Assembly: GCA_964624765.1 (NCBI GenBank)
Contig: CAZUZO010000036.1
Location: forward strand, 1-26,255
Origin: JAGTVB01 sp964624765
Lineage (GTDB): Bacteria > Pseudomonadota > Gammaproteobacteria > HK1
Direction of reading: 5' to 3'
Length of the DNA: 26,255 nucleotides
Shown: piece by piece, positions 16,901-23,881 of the stretch
Layout of the letters: each line of letters opens with the position of its first letter
How positions within the stretch are numbered: position 1 is the stretch's first letter
Translations under genes and position numbers: made by a program
Notes under the pieces: model-generated
The model's database searches: none
What the model was told of the DNA's origin: nothing
Seen by the model: only the letters and a program-made list of their open reading frames with translations

Positions 16901-17006
16901 CGACATGCTCGCCTTCATCGAGCGTAAGGCGCCGGAGCCTGAGGTGCGTGGTGTTGCCGAGATACTGGGCGCACGCCTTCGCAACCTGCGTGCGCTAGGT
17001 CAATGA
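13968..17006 (+). CDS. DUF1156 DNA methyltransferase, anti-phage-associated
   Basis: This 1012-residue protein starts with the DUF1156 region (KISFEAQKERKANLGQTLTGLGSYWKGRKPL, 32-61). SAM-binding motif I is DTFSGGGSIPFEAARIGCDVFASDLNPIA (241-269). The catalytic motif DPPYADAVHYHEITEFFIAWL lies at 627-647. DPPY is usual for N6-adenine (or N4-cytosine) amino-methyltransferases. The ~350 residues between the motifs could contain the target-recognition domain, and a long helical C-terminus (about 720-1012) may bind partners. In a defence operon it would methylate host DNA so that partner enzymes act on unmodified phage DNA. It is 3 bases after DUF3780 and 38 bases before the helicase gene. Motifs look intact, so the enzyme is probably active. 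The target sequence cannot be read from this. Confidence 0.9.
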   Translation: MNESTQKAHNNIVPLALQDAPALIEAVFPAQKISFEAQKERKANLGQTLTGLGSYWKGRKPLILVRAILLGSLLPQTDDAEKDLEIFEKLMGFDDEGLARRAFAQNSLKPQDIAALIELDDPWIYFKAKMRRASRALDEIRDWRFPLDADAEGISLTWQRDVSDEEKLALYRKALAAFTNYEEKAALCKRPEEVDQEWLYEHAWPSANLHYARFGVEAWTHQELIEQLGVLRYGHRPRVGDTFSGGGSIPFEAARIGCDVFASDLNPIASMLTWGALNIVGASPEHRAQIERAQEEVTSAVDQDITALGIEHDEHGNRAKAYLYCLEARCPETGWMVPMSPSWAISKTRNVVARLLPDRSNKRFEIEIVSGVTAAEVKTAEKGTVREGALVYELDGKTYRTPIRTLRGDFRDADGNTGNRLRRWERIDFKPRSEDIFQERLYAIQWISRDELDKARQQTFFASVTEADLERDRKVEKIVATNLAQWQEDGLVPDMAIEPGDKTDEPIRTRGWTYWHHLFNARQLLIHALFRKYARAPTSFLLIPRGLDYASRLCRWDAGHAGSSPQAMGTFTNQALNTLYNYGVKSSVHLCSLVRVPSPHFPIRSNYEVATSTAGEIRQVCNLWVTDPPYADAVHYHEITEFFIAWLRKNPPPPFDQWTWDSRRALAIKGSGNDFRRGMVGAYRAMTDHMPDNGMQCVMFTHQDTGVWSDMIGIFWAAGLQVVAAWYIATETTSELKKGGYVQGTVILMLRKRPAGERAGFKQRLLPAVRAEVQRQIETMMNLNEEVKHKLGEPVFNDSDLQMAGYAAALKVLTSYTSIGDDDVTSFALRPRQRGEVTVVDEIVQQAAEAANSLLVPEGLGAETWARLSGIQRFYLRMMDMETTGASKLDNYQNFAKAFRVEDYTRVMGNMAANAARLKRVTDFTSRDLTESMEIGATWLGRVIISLQQLLSDVEPQTVISQLQTEMPDFIEIRPLLIDMLAFIERKAPEPEVRGVAEILGARLRNLRALGQ

Positions 17007-17044
17007 TTGATGGCGTGATCGAACCCAAGCGAGCCTGCTGATCG

Positions 17045-19783
17045 ATGAGCATTCGGCGCTTTTCTTCGCGCACACACCGGTTGGATAGCAGCTTCCTGCT
17101 CCAGCACCTGCAGGGCGCGCGCAGCTACAGGCGCATCGCTGGTTACTTTACGAGCTCGCTGTTCGAGGTGGCCAACGAGCTGCTTGAGTTCATTCCGGAC
17201 GTGAAGATCGTCTGCAACGTGGACATCCACCCTAACGACCTCAAGATCGCCCAGTTGCGCGAGACCAAGATGGTTGGCCGCTGGAATGACAGGGCACTCG
17301 AGGCGGAGGCCCTGCTCAACCGCGATCGTTATCGCCGGCTGGATGCGTTTCTGGCCAAACACGGCCAGGCGGTGCGGGTGGCGCCGGATAGCATCTGCGG
17401 CTTCTTGCATGGCAAGACGGGCGTTATCGAGCTCGCCGACGGCCGCAAGCTCGGTTTCATCGGATCCATGAACGAGACCAGTAGCGGCTGGCAGCGGCAT
17501 TACGAAATTCTCTGGGAAGACGATTCTCCTGAGGGAGTGGCTTGGATCGAGAAAGAGTTCGAGTTCCTGTGGAACGCGGCCCGCCCCTTACCAGATGCCG
17601 TGATTCGGGAAGTCCGCCGGCGTGGGTACCGCCGGGAGGTCCTATTCGACGAGATCGGCGATGACGAGGATCTGGCGCCCGCGGCGCTGATCGAATCTCC
17701 TCTCTACCGGGAAGGCCTCTCGCTCCAACCCTGGCAGCAAGGCTTCATCACAGAATGTCTTCGGCACTACCATAACCACGGCGTCGTGCGCCTGCTGCTG
17801 GCCGACGAGGTCGGGCTTGGCAAGACCCTTTCGCTCGCGACCGCTGCTCTGGCTTTGTGCTTACTCGGCGACAAGGAGCGTCAGTCACGTAAGCCGATCG
17901 TGATCTTCGCCCCGGCCACGCTGTGCGAACAGTGGCAAACAGAATTGATCGACAAGCTGGGCATCCCCTGCGCCCGTTGGGAGACCCAGAGAAAAGTTTG
18001 GCTCGATGTCGATGAGCGCACCATCTCCCCTGCTGGTCGCGAACAGATTGCAAAGTGTCCGTTGCGGATAGGTATTGTTTCGACTGGCCTGATGATGCGG
18101 GACTCCCTGGAGAAGCAACACCTTCTGGGATTGCGTTACGGTCTTCTCGTTCTCGATGAGGCTCACAAGGCTCGCACTCGCCAAGGATTTGGCAAAGATG
18201 CAGGTACGCCGAACGAGCTGCTGGCTTTCATGCGCGAGATGGCCGCGCGAGCCGATCATGTCCTGCTTGGCACTGCCACCCCTATCCAGACCCGCGCCGA
18301 GGATCTTTGGGATCTGATGGGCATCCTTCATCAGGGCAAAGGGCACTTCGTGCTGGGCAACGATTTCGCCAAATGGCATCGGCCACAGGAGGCACTACCA
18401 GTCCTGGCCGGTGACCAGGCAGTCACCGAGTCCGGTTTCGCGTGGGAACTATTGCGTTCGCCATTGCCTTTGGTCGATGCCAGCCAGGAGCCGCGAGCGC
18501 GAAGGCTCTACAGCGCCATTCGGCTGGACTTAGGATTGACCAACGGTGAGTGGCAAACGAACAAACCGTTCACCGAGCTATCCGAAGACACGCGCGAGAT
18601 CCTCGATGATGAGCTCAACCGCGAGATCAGTGGAGCGACCTTCTTTCAGAGGGAAAACCCATTTGTACGTCATATCGTGCTGCGCAAACGCACCAGCTTG
18701 GAGGATGCCGGGCTTCTGACAAAGGTCGGCGTGGATGTTCATCCTGAACAGAACCTGGCGCGCGAGCTCCAGTCCTTCAACGCCCTATTCGAAGCCGCGG
18801 CACTGCGAACCAGCGAGCATTTCAGAGAGGCTTACCGCGAGGCCCGACTTTTTGGCAAGGCACTAGCCAAGCGTGGCAAAGGCGGTGGCTTCATGAAGAA
18901 CCTGATGGAGCAACGTATCTGCTCAAGCATTCAGGCCGGATTGAACACAGCTCGGATGCTGCTGGCGGGGCGCACCGTCCACGAAGAAGATGATGATCAG
19001 GAAATCGATCTCAGCGTTGAATCCGACGAGGAAAGTGAAGTGCTGACGCGACTGATCGCGCGGCTGGAGCGCATTGATCAGGATCCGAAACTCAATGGTG
19101 TCCTCCATTACCTTGAACGCGAGAAATGGCTCGACCATGGGATCATCATCTTCAGCCAGTATTACGACACCGCAAAGTGGGTCGCTGATGCGCTCGCGGA
19201 TCGCTATCCGGATGAGGCCATCGGGCTCTATGCAGGCGCAGGGCGGAGTCGTCTATATCAACGTGGAGACAGCGTACATAGCGAACGCGAGACGCTGAAG
19301 AAGATGGTGGCCGAGCACGGGATCCGCATCATGGTTGCTACCGATGCCGCTTGCGAAGGGTTGAACCTGCAAACGTTAGGCGCGTTGATCAATATCGATC
19401 TGCCGTGGAACCCTACGAAGCTGGAACAGCGAATCGGTCGCATCAAGCGCTTCGGCCAGGTCCGCGAGAAGGTGGATATGCTCAACCTGGTCAACGAGCA
19501 GACGGTGGATGAGAAGGTCTACGAGCGTCTATCCGAGCGCATGCGTGATCGCTACAACCTGTTCGGCTCCCTACCCGATACGATCAAGGATGAGTGGATC
19601 GAGGACATTGAAACCTTGGGCGAAAAGATGGACGAGTACATCAACGCGCAGAAGGAAGCCACAGGCTTCGACTTGCGTTACACCACCACCATAGAACCGA
19701 CAGAGAAGGATTGGCGAGACTGCTCGGAAGTACTCTCGCGCAGAGATTTCGCTGAACTGATGAGCGAAGGCTGGCGTGCGTAA
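17045..19783 (+). CDS. PLD-domain SNF2/DEAD-like helicase, anti-phage-associated
   Basis: This 912-residue protein combines a phospholipase D-like nuclease domain and a superfamily 2 helicase. The PLD part has HGKTGVIEL (122-130) followed by GFIGSMNETSSGW (137-149), the HxK...GS.N type active site. The helicase shows Walker A DEVGLGKT (254-261), motif II LDEAH (370-374), GTATPIQ (409-415), motif V ATDAACEGLNLQ (about 764-775) and motif VI QRIGRIKRFGQ (about 795-805). All are complete. A helical insertion with an acidic stretch (HEEDDDQEIDLSVESDEESE) lies at about 645-665. As last gene of the operon it is the likely effector, translocating on and cutting unmodified DNA. PLD-helicase pairings also occur in DISARM-like systems, but drmA/drmB-type genes are absent here. 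Confidence 0.9.
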   Translation: MSIRRFSSRTHRLDSSFLLQHLQGARSYRRIAGYFTSSLFEVANELLEFIPDVKIVCNVDIHPNDLKIAQLRETKMVGRWNDRALEAEALLNRDRYRRLDAFLAKHGQAVRVAPDSICGFLHGKTGVIELADGRKLGFIGSMNETSSGWQRHYEILWEDDSPEGVAWIEKEFEFLWNAARPLPDAVIREVRRRGYRREVLFDEIGDDEDLAPAALIESPLYREGLSLQPWQQGFITECLRHYHNHGVVRLLLADEVGLGKTLSLATAALALCLLGDKERQSRKPIVIFAPATLCEQWQTELIDKLGIPCARWETQRKVWLDVDERTISPAGREQIAKCPLRIGIVSTGLMMRDSLEKQHLLGLRYGLLVLDEAHKARTRQGFGKDAGTPNELLAFMREMAARADHVLLGTATPIQTRAEDLWDLMGILHQGKGHFVLGNDFAKWHRPQEALPVLAGDQAVTESGFAWELLRSPLPLVDASQEPRARRLYSAIRLDLGLTNGEWQTNKPFTELSEDTREILDDELNREISGATFFQRENPFVRHIVLRKRTSLEDAGLLTKVGVDVHPEQNLARELQSFNALFEAAALRTSEHFREAYREARLFGKALAKRGKGGGFMKNLMEQRICSSIQAGLNTARMLLAGRTVHEEDDDQEIDLSVESDEESEVLTRLIARLERIDQDPKLNGVLHYLEREKWLDHGIIIFSQYYDTAKWVADALADRYPDEAIGLYAGAGRSRLYQRGDSVHSERETLKKMVAEHGIRIMVATDAACEGLNLQTLGALINIDLPWNPTKLEQRIGRIKRFGQVREKVDMLNLVNEQTVDEKVYERLSERMRDRYNLFGSLPDTIKDEWIEDIETLGEKMDEYINAQKEATGFDLRYTTTIEPTEKDWRDCSEVLSRRDFAELMSEGWRA

Positions 19784-19857
19784 CAGGCTCGCGCGAAGTA
19801 GTGTGAAATTCGCCAGCACCGAGATCATTGACCGATAAGTCGACGAGGTTCCAGAAA

Positions 19858-20091
19858 ATGGCGTCCAGAACACCACTCCGATTCGTGAGGTCGGCACTTC
19901 GTGCGCTCACCGTAGTCCTGCGCGTCGGTTTTCGACTTATTGCGCGTACTGTTGGTGTGCTGGCCGCAAACGCCCAGACGGAACCTGCCAATGACGAGCT
20001 CAGCAGCTCGATTCGAGGCGGAGTGCTTAGTTATCGGACGGGGAAGCTGGACGACGGCACCGATCCGGTCGGGTGGTACGAGCGCGACTAG
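19858..20091 (+). CDS. Small unknown protein at the end of the defence block
   Basis: This 77-residue frame is unrecognised. The ATG at 19858 (MASRTPLRFVRS) has a GAGG about 9 bases upstream; a TTG ten codons earlier is less likely. The N-terminal half is basic and hydrophobic (FVRSALRALTVVLRVGFRLIARTVGVLAA), suggesting a membrane-associated helix. The end is a distinct VLSYRTGKLDDGTDPVGWYERD, which reminds me of short proteins next to TraG-like genes in integrative elements, but I cannot confirm that. Its stop overlaps the stop of the converging TraG-like gene at a CTAG, which suggests it belongs with the conjugative-element fragment. Confidence 0.55.
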   Translation: MASRTPLRFVRSALRALTVVLRVGFRLIARTVGVLAANAQTEPANDELSSSIRGGVLSYRTGKLDDGTDPVGWYERD

Positions 20092-21659
20092 CGCCGAGCA
20101 CCTGCTCCCTTCGTCAGCATGCCCTTCCCGATCGCGCCGCCTTGGCGACCGGCGTCCTGTGCGGGCCCCTTCAGCGGACTGGTAGCCGCTTCGATCGACC
20201 GCCCCACCTTCACGCCTGCCCAAGCCATCATCCCGCTCCAGAGTAATGGCAGCCCCAAGTAGAGGCTGGTCGTGATCATGTTGAGCAGCATACGCTTGGC
20301 GTCGTGCTCGCCGGGGTTGGCGAAGATCTGCAGGAAGACGTTGACGTCCGGGTACATGGACTGGATCAGGTTCTGGTCCACCCACATGGCCAGGTACCAG
20401 AGCACGCTCCAGAATTTGATCGTGAAGATCGCCATAGCGCCGACGACCATCATCGAGAGCGAGTACCGGGACAGAACGACGATCATCGGCAATAAGGCGT
20501 AGACGCCGAGGAGCATCAGCGCCTGCACCATGGGCAGCGCCTGCAGCACCGCGGTCATGGTCACGGAGAAAAGCGCCGAGGCGGTGATCACCCCGCCGGT
20601 GGCCAGTCCGCCCTTGACGATGTTCTCCGCGGTTGAGAGCCAGCCGGTGCTGGCCGTGTTCCCGGCGACCAGCTCGTTGCTGGACCAGGACGGGGGCGCG
20701 TTGTTGAGCACGGTACGAACCACGGCATCTTCCTGCTGCTCGCTCGCCAGAATAGGCGCCACGGCAACGACGAGCCCGGAGAAGCCGGCCGAGGTCGCGT
20801 CCGCCTCGTTAATGAGCTTCTCGCGCAGGCCCTGGGCGCCGTTCTCCCACCACTCCTTGCACGTGGGCTTGCCCCAGGTGGGCGGTGAGGCGGGGTCGTA
20901 TTCTGTATCGCGGGCCGGGTTGTAGGCCCAGCCCGGGATCTGCTTGGACGGGCGCAGGGTGTCGTAGTAGCCGGCTGTGTCCCGGTAGACGTGCGAGCCC
21001 ATCCAGTCCGGATCGTCCTCGCCATAGGTGGCCAGTATCCCCGCCACTGCGGCCGTCGTCGGTCGTTCCGCCTGGTACTTGGAACGCGCCGGCACGTAGC
21101 ACTCGCTGAAGAAGTCACTCGTCTCCTGGCGCAGACGCGGATCGGCGATGGTGGCGAGCCTTGCCTGTTGCTCGTAGGTGCGCAGATCGCTGGCCGTGGG
21201 TAGGCCTTCGACCACGGCGTGATTGAAACCGGAGCTCATGGCCAGCACGGCGTACCACCAGACTGGGATGTTCACGGTCGCGGGCGATCCATTGAAACCA
21301 GTCGCCCCGTACGTACTCTGCGGTGCCGCCACGGTGGCGGTCGCCGGCGTCGGGTCGGCGAGCGTAGGCTGAGGGTCGTAACTCAAGGTCCCGGCGTTCA
21401 ACGGCGTAAGCGCCGCCGGCTGACCGGCCAGCACCACGACGAGTAACGCCAGGAACAGCTCGATCTCCATGCGCCGCAGGGAGAGCCCTGTGACCGTTCC
21501 GAACTGACCGCCCTCGGCGGGGTCGCGCCAATTGTCGATCAGAATGCCGAGGAATGGCAGGTAGACAATACCCGTGCCGACGAGCACGTCCCACAGCACG
21601 CCGTAGAAGGCCCAGCCGAATAGCGTCGTGAAGAGCTCGAGGTAGCTGTCGACGCTCAT
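20088..21659 (-). CDS. traG: Conjugal transfer protein TraG N-terminal-like (ICE type)
   Basis: This 523-residue membrane protein matches the TraG N-terminal family of integrative conjugative elements. TraG-N proteins sit in the inner membrane and take part in mating-pair stabilisation. The N-terminus (SVDSYLELFTTLFGWAFYGVLWDVL) and the RRMEIELFLALLVVVLAGQP segment are typical. A periplasmic domain with paired cysteines (FFSECYVPAR, PTCKEWWENG) follows, then several C-terminal transmembrane segments (about 345-500). The frame is complete, so it may be functional, but it lacks the rest of a transfer apparatus in this window. The upstream gene overlaps its start, as in ICE transfer operons. Confidence 0.85.
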   Translation of the reverse strand: MSVDSYLELFTTLFGWAFYGVLWDVLVGTGIVYLPFLGILIDNWRDPAEGGQFGTVTGLSLRRMEIELFLALLVVVLAGQPAALTPLNAGTLSYDPQPTLADPTPATATVAAPQSTYGATGFNGSPATVNIPVWWYAVLAMSSGFNHAVVEGLPTASDLRTYEQQARLATIADPRLRQETSDFFSECYVPARSKYQAERPTTAAVAGILATYGEDDPDWMGSHVYRDTAGYYDTLRPSKQIPGWAYNPARDTEYDPASPPTWGKPTCKEWWENGAQGLREKLINEADATSAGFSGLVVAVAPILASEQQEDAVVRTVLNNAPPSWSSNELVAGNTASTGWLSTAENIVKGGLATGGVITASALFSVTMTAVLQALPMVQALMLLGVYALLPMIVVLSRYSLSMMVVGAMAIFTIKFWSVLWYLAMWVDQNLIQSMYPDVNVFLQIFANPGEHDAKRMLLNMITTSLYLGLPLLWSGMMAWAGVKVGRSIEAATSPLKGPAQDAGRQGGAIGKGMLTKGAGARR

Positions 21660-22039
21660 GCGACAGTACCCGCGAGCGCACCGAGAAAGCGCCCGATGAG
21701 GTTCTGCCCGAGCACGAGCTCGATGACGAGCAGCCAGCCGACGACCCGCCAGCGCAGCGCCATCCAGCGTGCATGGGCTCGGTCGTCGTTACCATTGGCC
21801 CCAGTCAAGGGTAACGGCAACCGAGTCCAAGCCAGCGCCAGCATACCAATGAGCGCGAAACGGATCGCACTCGCGAACGGCCTCGCCGCCGCGACGTGCT
21901 CAGAAACAGTGGAGAGCGAGCTCAGTCCCACCGCCTGCCAGAGGATGACACCTACGGCGATCACGCCGACGGCCGCGACCACCGACAGCGTCAAGAACCA
22001 ACGGCGCCGCAAGGATGCCCCGCTACTGAACACGGCCAT
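21656..22039 (-). CDS. Small membrane protein of the ICE transfer operon
   Basis: This ~127-residue protein has probable transmembrane segments at about 15-37, 50-72 and 95-115 of the chosen frame (RWFLTLSVVAAVGVIAVGVILW; FASAIRFALIGMLALAW; RWRVVGWLLVIELVLGQN). The ATG at 22039 (MAVFSSGASL) overlaps the end of the preceding gene by 17 bases; the frame is open to 22081. Its own stop overlaps the TraG start. Position between a PFL_4711-type gene and TraG matches what I recall of the conserved order in ICE transfer clusters. Specific function is unknown. Confidence 0.7.
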   Translation of the reverse strand: MAVFSSGASLRRRWFLTLSVVAAVGVIAVGVILWQAVGLSSLSTVSEHVAAARPFASAIRFALIGMLALAWTRLPLPLTGANGNDDRAHARWMALRWRVVGWLLVIELVLGQNLIGRFLGALAGTVA

Positions 22040-22450
22040 TGTTGAGCGGCCGGGGATCGATGGGCTCCCCTTGCGGGACATTCAGTGATGCCTGCCGGCG
22101 CGCCGCCGCGCGCTCGAGCAGTACCGTCAAGGTCTCGGAGACCACTTCGCGACGCACGCGGGTCTCGAACAGGAGGCTCTCGATCTCCTTGTCGAGCTCG
22201 GCGATCGCCGTATCGGCGTGCTGGCGCGCGACCTCGGTAGCGTATACCTCTGGCACCTGGCGGCCAGACAGCAGCAACCGCCGGGCATACAGGGCTTTTT
22301 CAACGGTGCGCGCGGTGCTGATCTCGGAGACCAGCCGACCGATGATGAGCCCCTGCTCGGTGGCCGGCATCTCCCGGATGGCCTCAATGACCTGGCGCGT
22401 GACCGCGACACCCGGGGCGGTGACGCGCTCGAGGAGCGTCCGGTGCCGAA
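22023..22450 (-). pseudogene. C-terminal fragment of an ICE transfer protein (PFL_4711-like)
   Basis: The frame RTLLERVTAPGVAVTRQVIEAIREMPATEQG and the helical end ISTARTVEKALYARRLLLSGRQVP, DTAIAELDKEIESLLFETRVRREVV read like the C-terminus of the TIGR03755/PFL_4711 family, which normally has over 400 residues. In frame, the sequence hits a TGA just upstream at about 22453 and nothing family-like follows. A shorter frame could start at ATG 22370. The gene is therefore cut off on its upstream side, where the cobalt-transport locus begins. This break marks a junction between two pieces of different origin. Confidence 0.6.
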
Positions 22451-22595
22451 CTCACATGCACTGCGAGCCGCCACTCGACTCCGGCAGCGCCTCGAACAAG
22501 CCATTCCGAGCAAAGCAACCTCCTGCCCCTCCCCGACGCAAAGGCAACCGTCGCATACGCGGGACCGCGGCACCCTTCGTTCATGCACGCTCCAG

Positions 22596-22967
22596 GTGTG
22601 CACGTCCTGCAGGGCACCGGGGACTCCGCGTGAGCCACGAGAGAGTCGACCGGGCTTCATCTTCTATCAGGAACTTCGCGCGACGTTCGATGACAGTCCC
22701 CTGCAACACCAGGTGGAGGTGAGGCCAGCGGAGTGCCTGAGCGTATGCCCTCGCCCCTGCGGAATCGCGCTCTCATCCCCCGGGACGTGGACCTACCTCT
22801 TCGGGGATCAGCACCCAGGCGAGAGCGTACGTGACATCGTGGAGTGCGTCTCGCTCTGCGTCGAGACCGTGGACGGATTCATGCCGAGAGAGAAACGCCC
22901 GAAGCCCCTGCGCGCGAGCATTCTGGGGCGGGTGCCGCCATCCCGGGGAAGGTCGTCATGCATCTAG
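22596..22967 (+). CDS. DUF1636 family cysteine-rich (predicted metal-binding) protein
   Basis: The frame reads VCTSCRAPG, then GFIFYQELRATF, VEVRPAECLSVCPRPCGIALSSPGTWTYLFGDQHP and MPREKRPKPLRASILGRVPP, the order of DUF1636, a thioredoxin-like ferredoxin-type family often encoded near cobalt or B12 genes. The conserved cysteines (CTSC; ECLSVCPRPC) are present. The start is unclear. GTG 22596 is the only start close to the first Cys pair. ATG 22583 would work if one base (C22586) were extra, so a small insertion may have damaged the N-terminus. The stop overlaps the CbiM start, indicating one operon. About 140 bases upstream hold no gene. Confidence 0.65.
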   Translation: MCTSCRAPGTPREPRESRPGFIFYQELRATFDDSPLQHQVEVRPAECLSVCPRPCGIALSSPGTWTYLFGDQHPGESVRDIVECVSLCVETVDGFMPREKRPKPLRASILGRVPPSRGRSSCI

Positions 22968-23881
22968 CCGAAGACCTACTCCCGCTCGGTCAGGCCATCG
23001 CCTGGAGTGCCGTGGCTGTTCCTGCCGTGGTTTGGAGTATCCGTGGCGAGCAACCAGCGCAACGCGACACCGCGTCGTCCTCGGTCATCATGGCGGGCGT
23101 CACGAGCCTGCTCTTTGCCGCGACGCTCCTGCCGCTACCGGTGCCCGTCGTGGGCGCAACCAGTCACATCTGCCTCACGCCGGTGCTCGCGCTGGTCGTC
23201 GGTGTCCGCCGCATCGTGTGGCCTACCTTCTTCGTGCTCGTGCTGCAGGCGGTCTTCTTTGCGCATGGCGGGCTCACGACGTTGGGAGTCAACACACTGA
23301 CGCTTGGACTGTTCGGACCGCTGACGGCGGTTGGGATCTGGGCCCTGCTCCGGAAGCTCGACTTAGACAATGCTCTCGGCCTCGCCCTCGCATGTGGCGT
23401 CGGGGGACTCACCGTCTACGTCGGGGACGCCGTGGTGCTGGCCGTGGCCTTGTCCGATGTGACGGCGCCTACGACGACCTTCGGCGCGGTTATGCTCGGC
23501 TTTGCCCCGGTTCAGGTTCCCCTGGCGGTGCTCGAAGCTATCGTCTCGGTGGGCATCCTACGGTTGCTGGCTTCGCGTCGGCCAGACCTCCTGCCGGACT
23601 CACTGCGGGCGCTTCGCAAGTTGTCCGTGCCCAGCGCGTCGATGATGATCCTGTTGCTGGCGATCGGCCTATCGGGCTGCAGCTATGAAGGCATAGATGG
23701 AACGGTATTTGGCGCGACCGCGGAGACGGCAGGGCGACCGCCGACCGAGAGCCTCGTCGACCTGAGCCAAGGGGAGATCGGGCTCGCGATGTCGATCCTG
23801 ATCCTCTTCGGTCTGGGATTTATAGCGGGGCGCAGCTGGGAGCGACTGTTCGGAAGAGGGCGCGATGCACCTCCACGCTGA
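22958..23881 (+). CDS. cbiM: CbiM-CbiN-like fusion, substrate-binding membrane component of a cobalt/nickel ECF transporter
   Basis: The 307-residue protein fuses two subunits of a metal ECF transporter. The start ATG at 22958 gives MHLAED, which keeps the Met-His N-terminus that CbiM/NikM use to bind Co2+ or Ni2+. Residues 1-220 hold about six transmembrane segments, with CbiM-like motifs VPVVGATSHICLTPVLALVVG and the following hydrophobic helices. From about 230 a CbiN/NikN-like piece follows: a membrane segment (MMILLLAIGLSGCSY), a short extracytoplasmic linker rich in Thr and Glu, and a second membrane segment ending in RSWERLFG. Cobalt versus nickel cannot be told from sequence. It overlaps DUF1636 and the CbiQ-like gene. 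Its own frame is intact, but its partners are broken. Confidence 0.8.
   Translation: MHLAEDLLPLGQAIAWSAVAVPAVVWSIRGEQPAQRDTASSSVIMAGVTSLLFAATLLPLPVPVVGATSHICLTPVLALVVGVRRIVWPTFFVLVLQAVFFAHGGLTTLGVNTLTLGLFGPLTAVGIWALLRKLDLDNALGLALACGVGGLTVYVGDAVVLAVALSDVTAPTTTFGAVMLGFAPVQVPLAVLEAIVSVGILRLLASRRPDLLPDSLRALRKLSVPSASMMILLLAIGLSGCSYEGIDGTVFGATAETAGRPPTESLVDLSQGEIGLAMSILILFGLGFIAGRSWERLFGRGRDAPPR

Noticed and set aside
17045..19783. DISARM system assignment because of the PLD-helicase plus methyltransferase
   Set aside because: No DUF1998 (DrmB) or DrmA-type gene is present, and DUF499 with DUF3780 and DUF1156 defines a different module.
22400..22595. Possible cobalamin riboswitch upstream of the DUF1636-CbiM locus
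   Set aside because: The context made it worth checking, but I could not find a convincing B12 box or the core GGTG/ACTG layout in correct order. The left part is coding sequence of the transfer-protein fragment.
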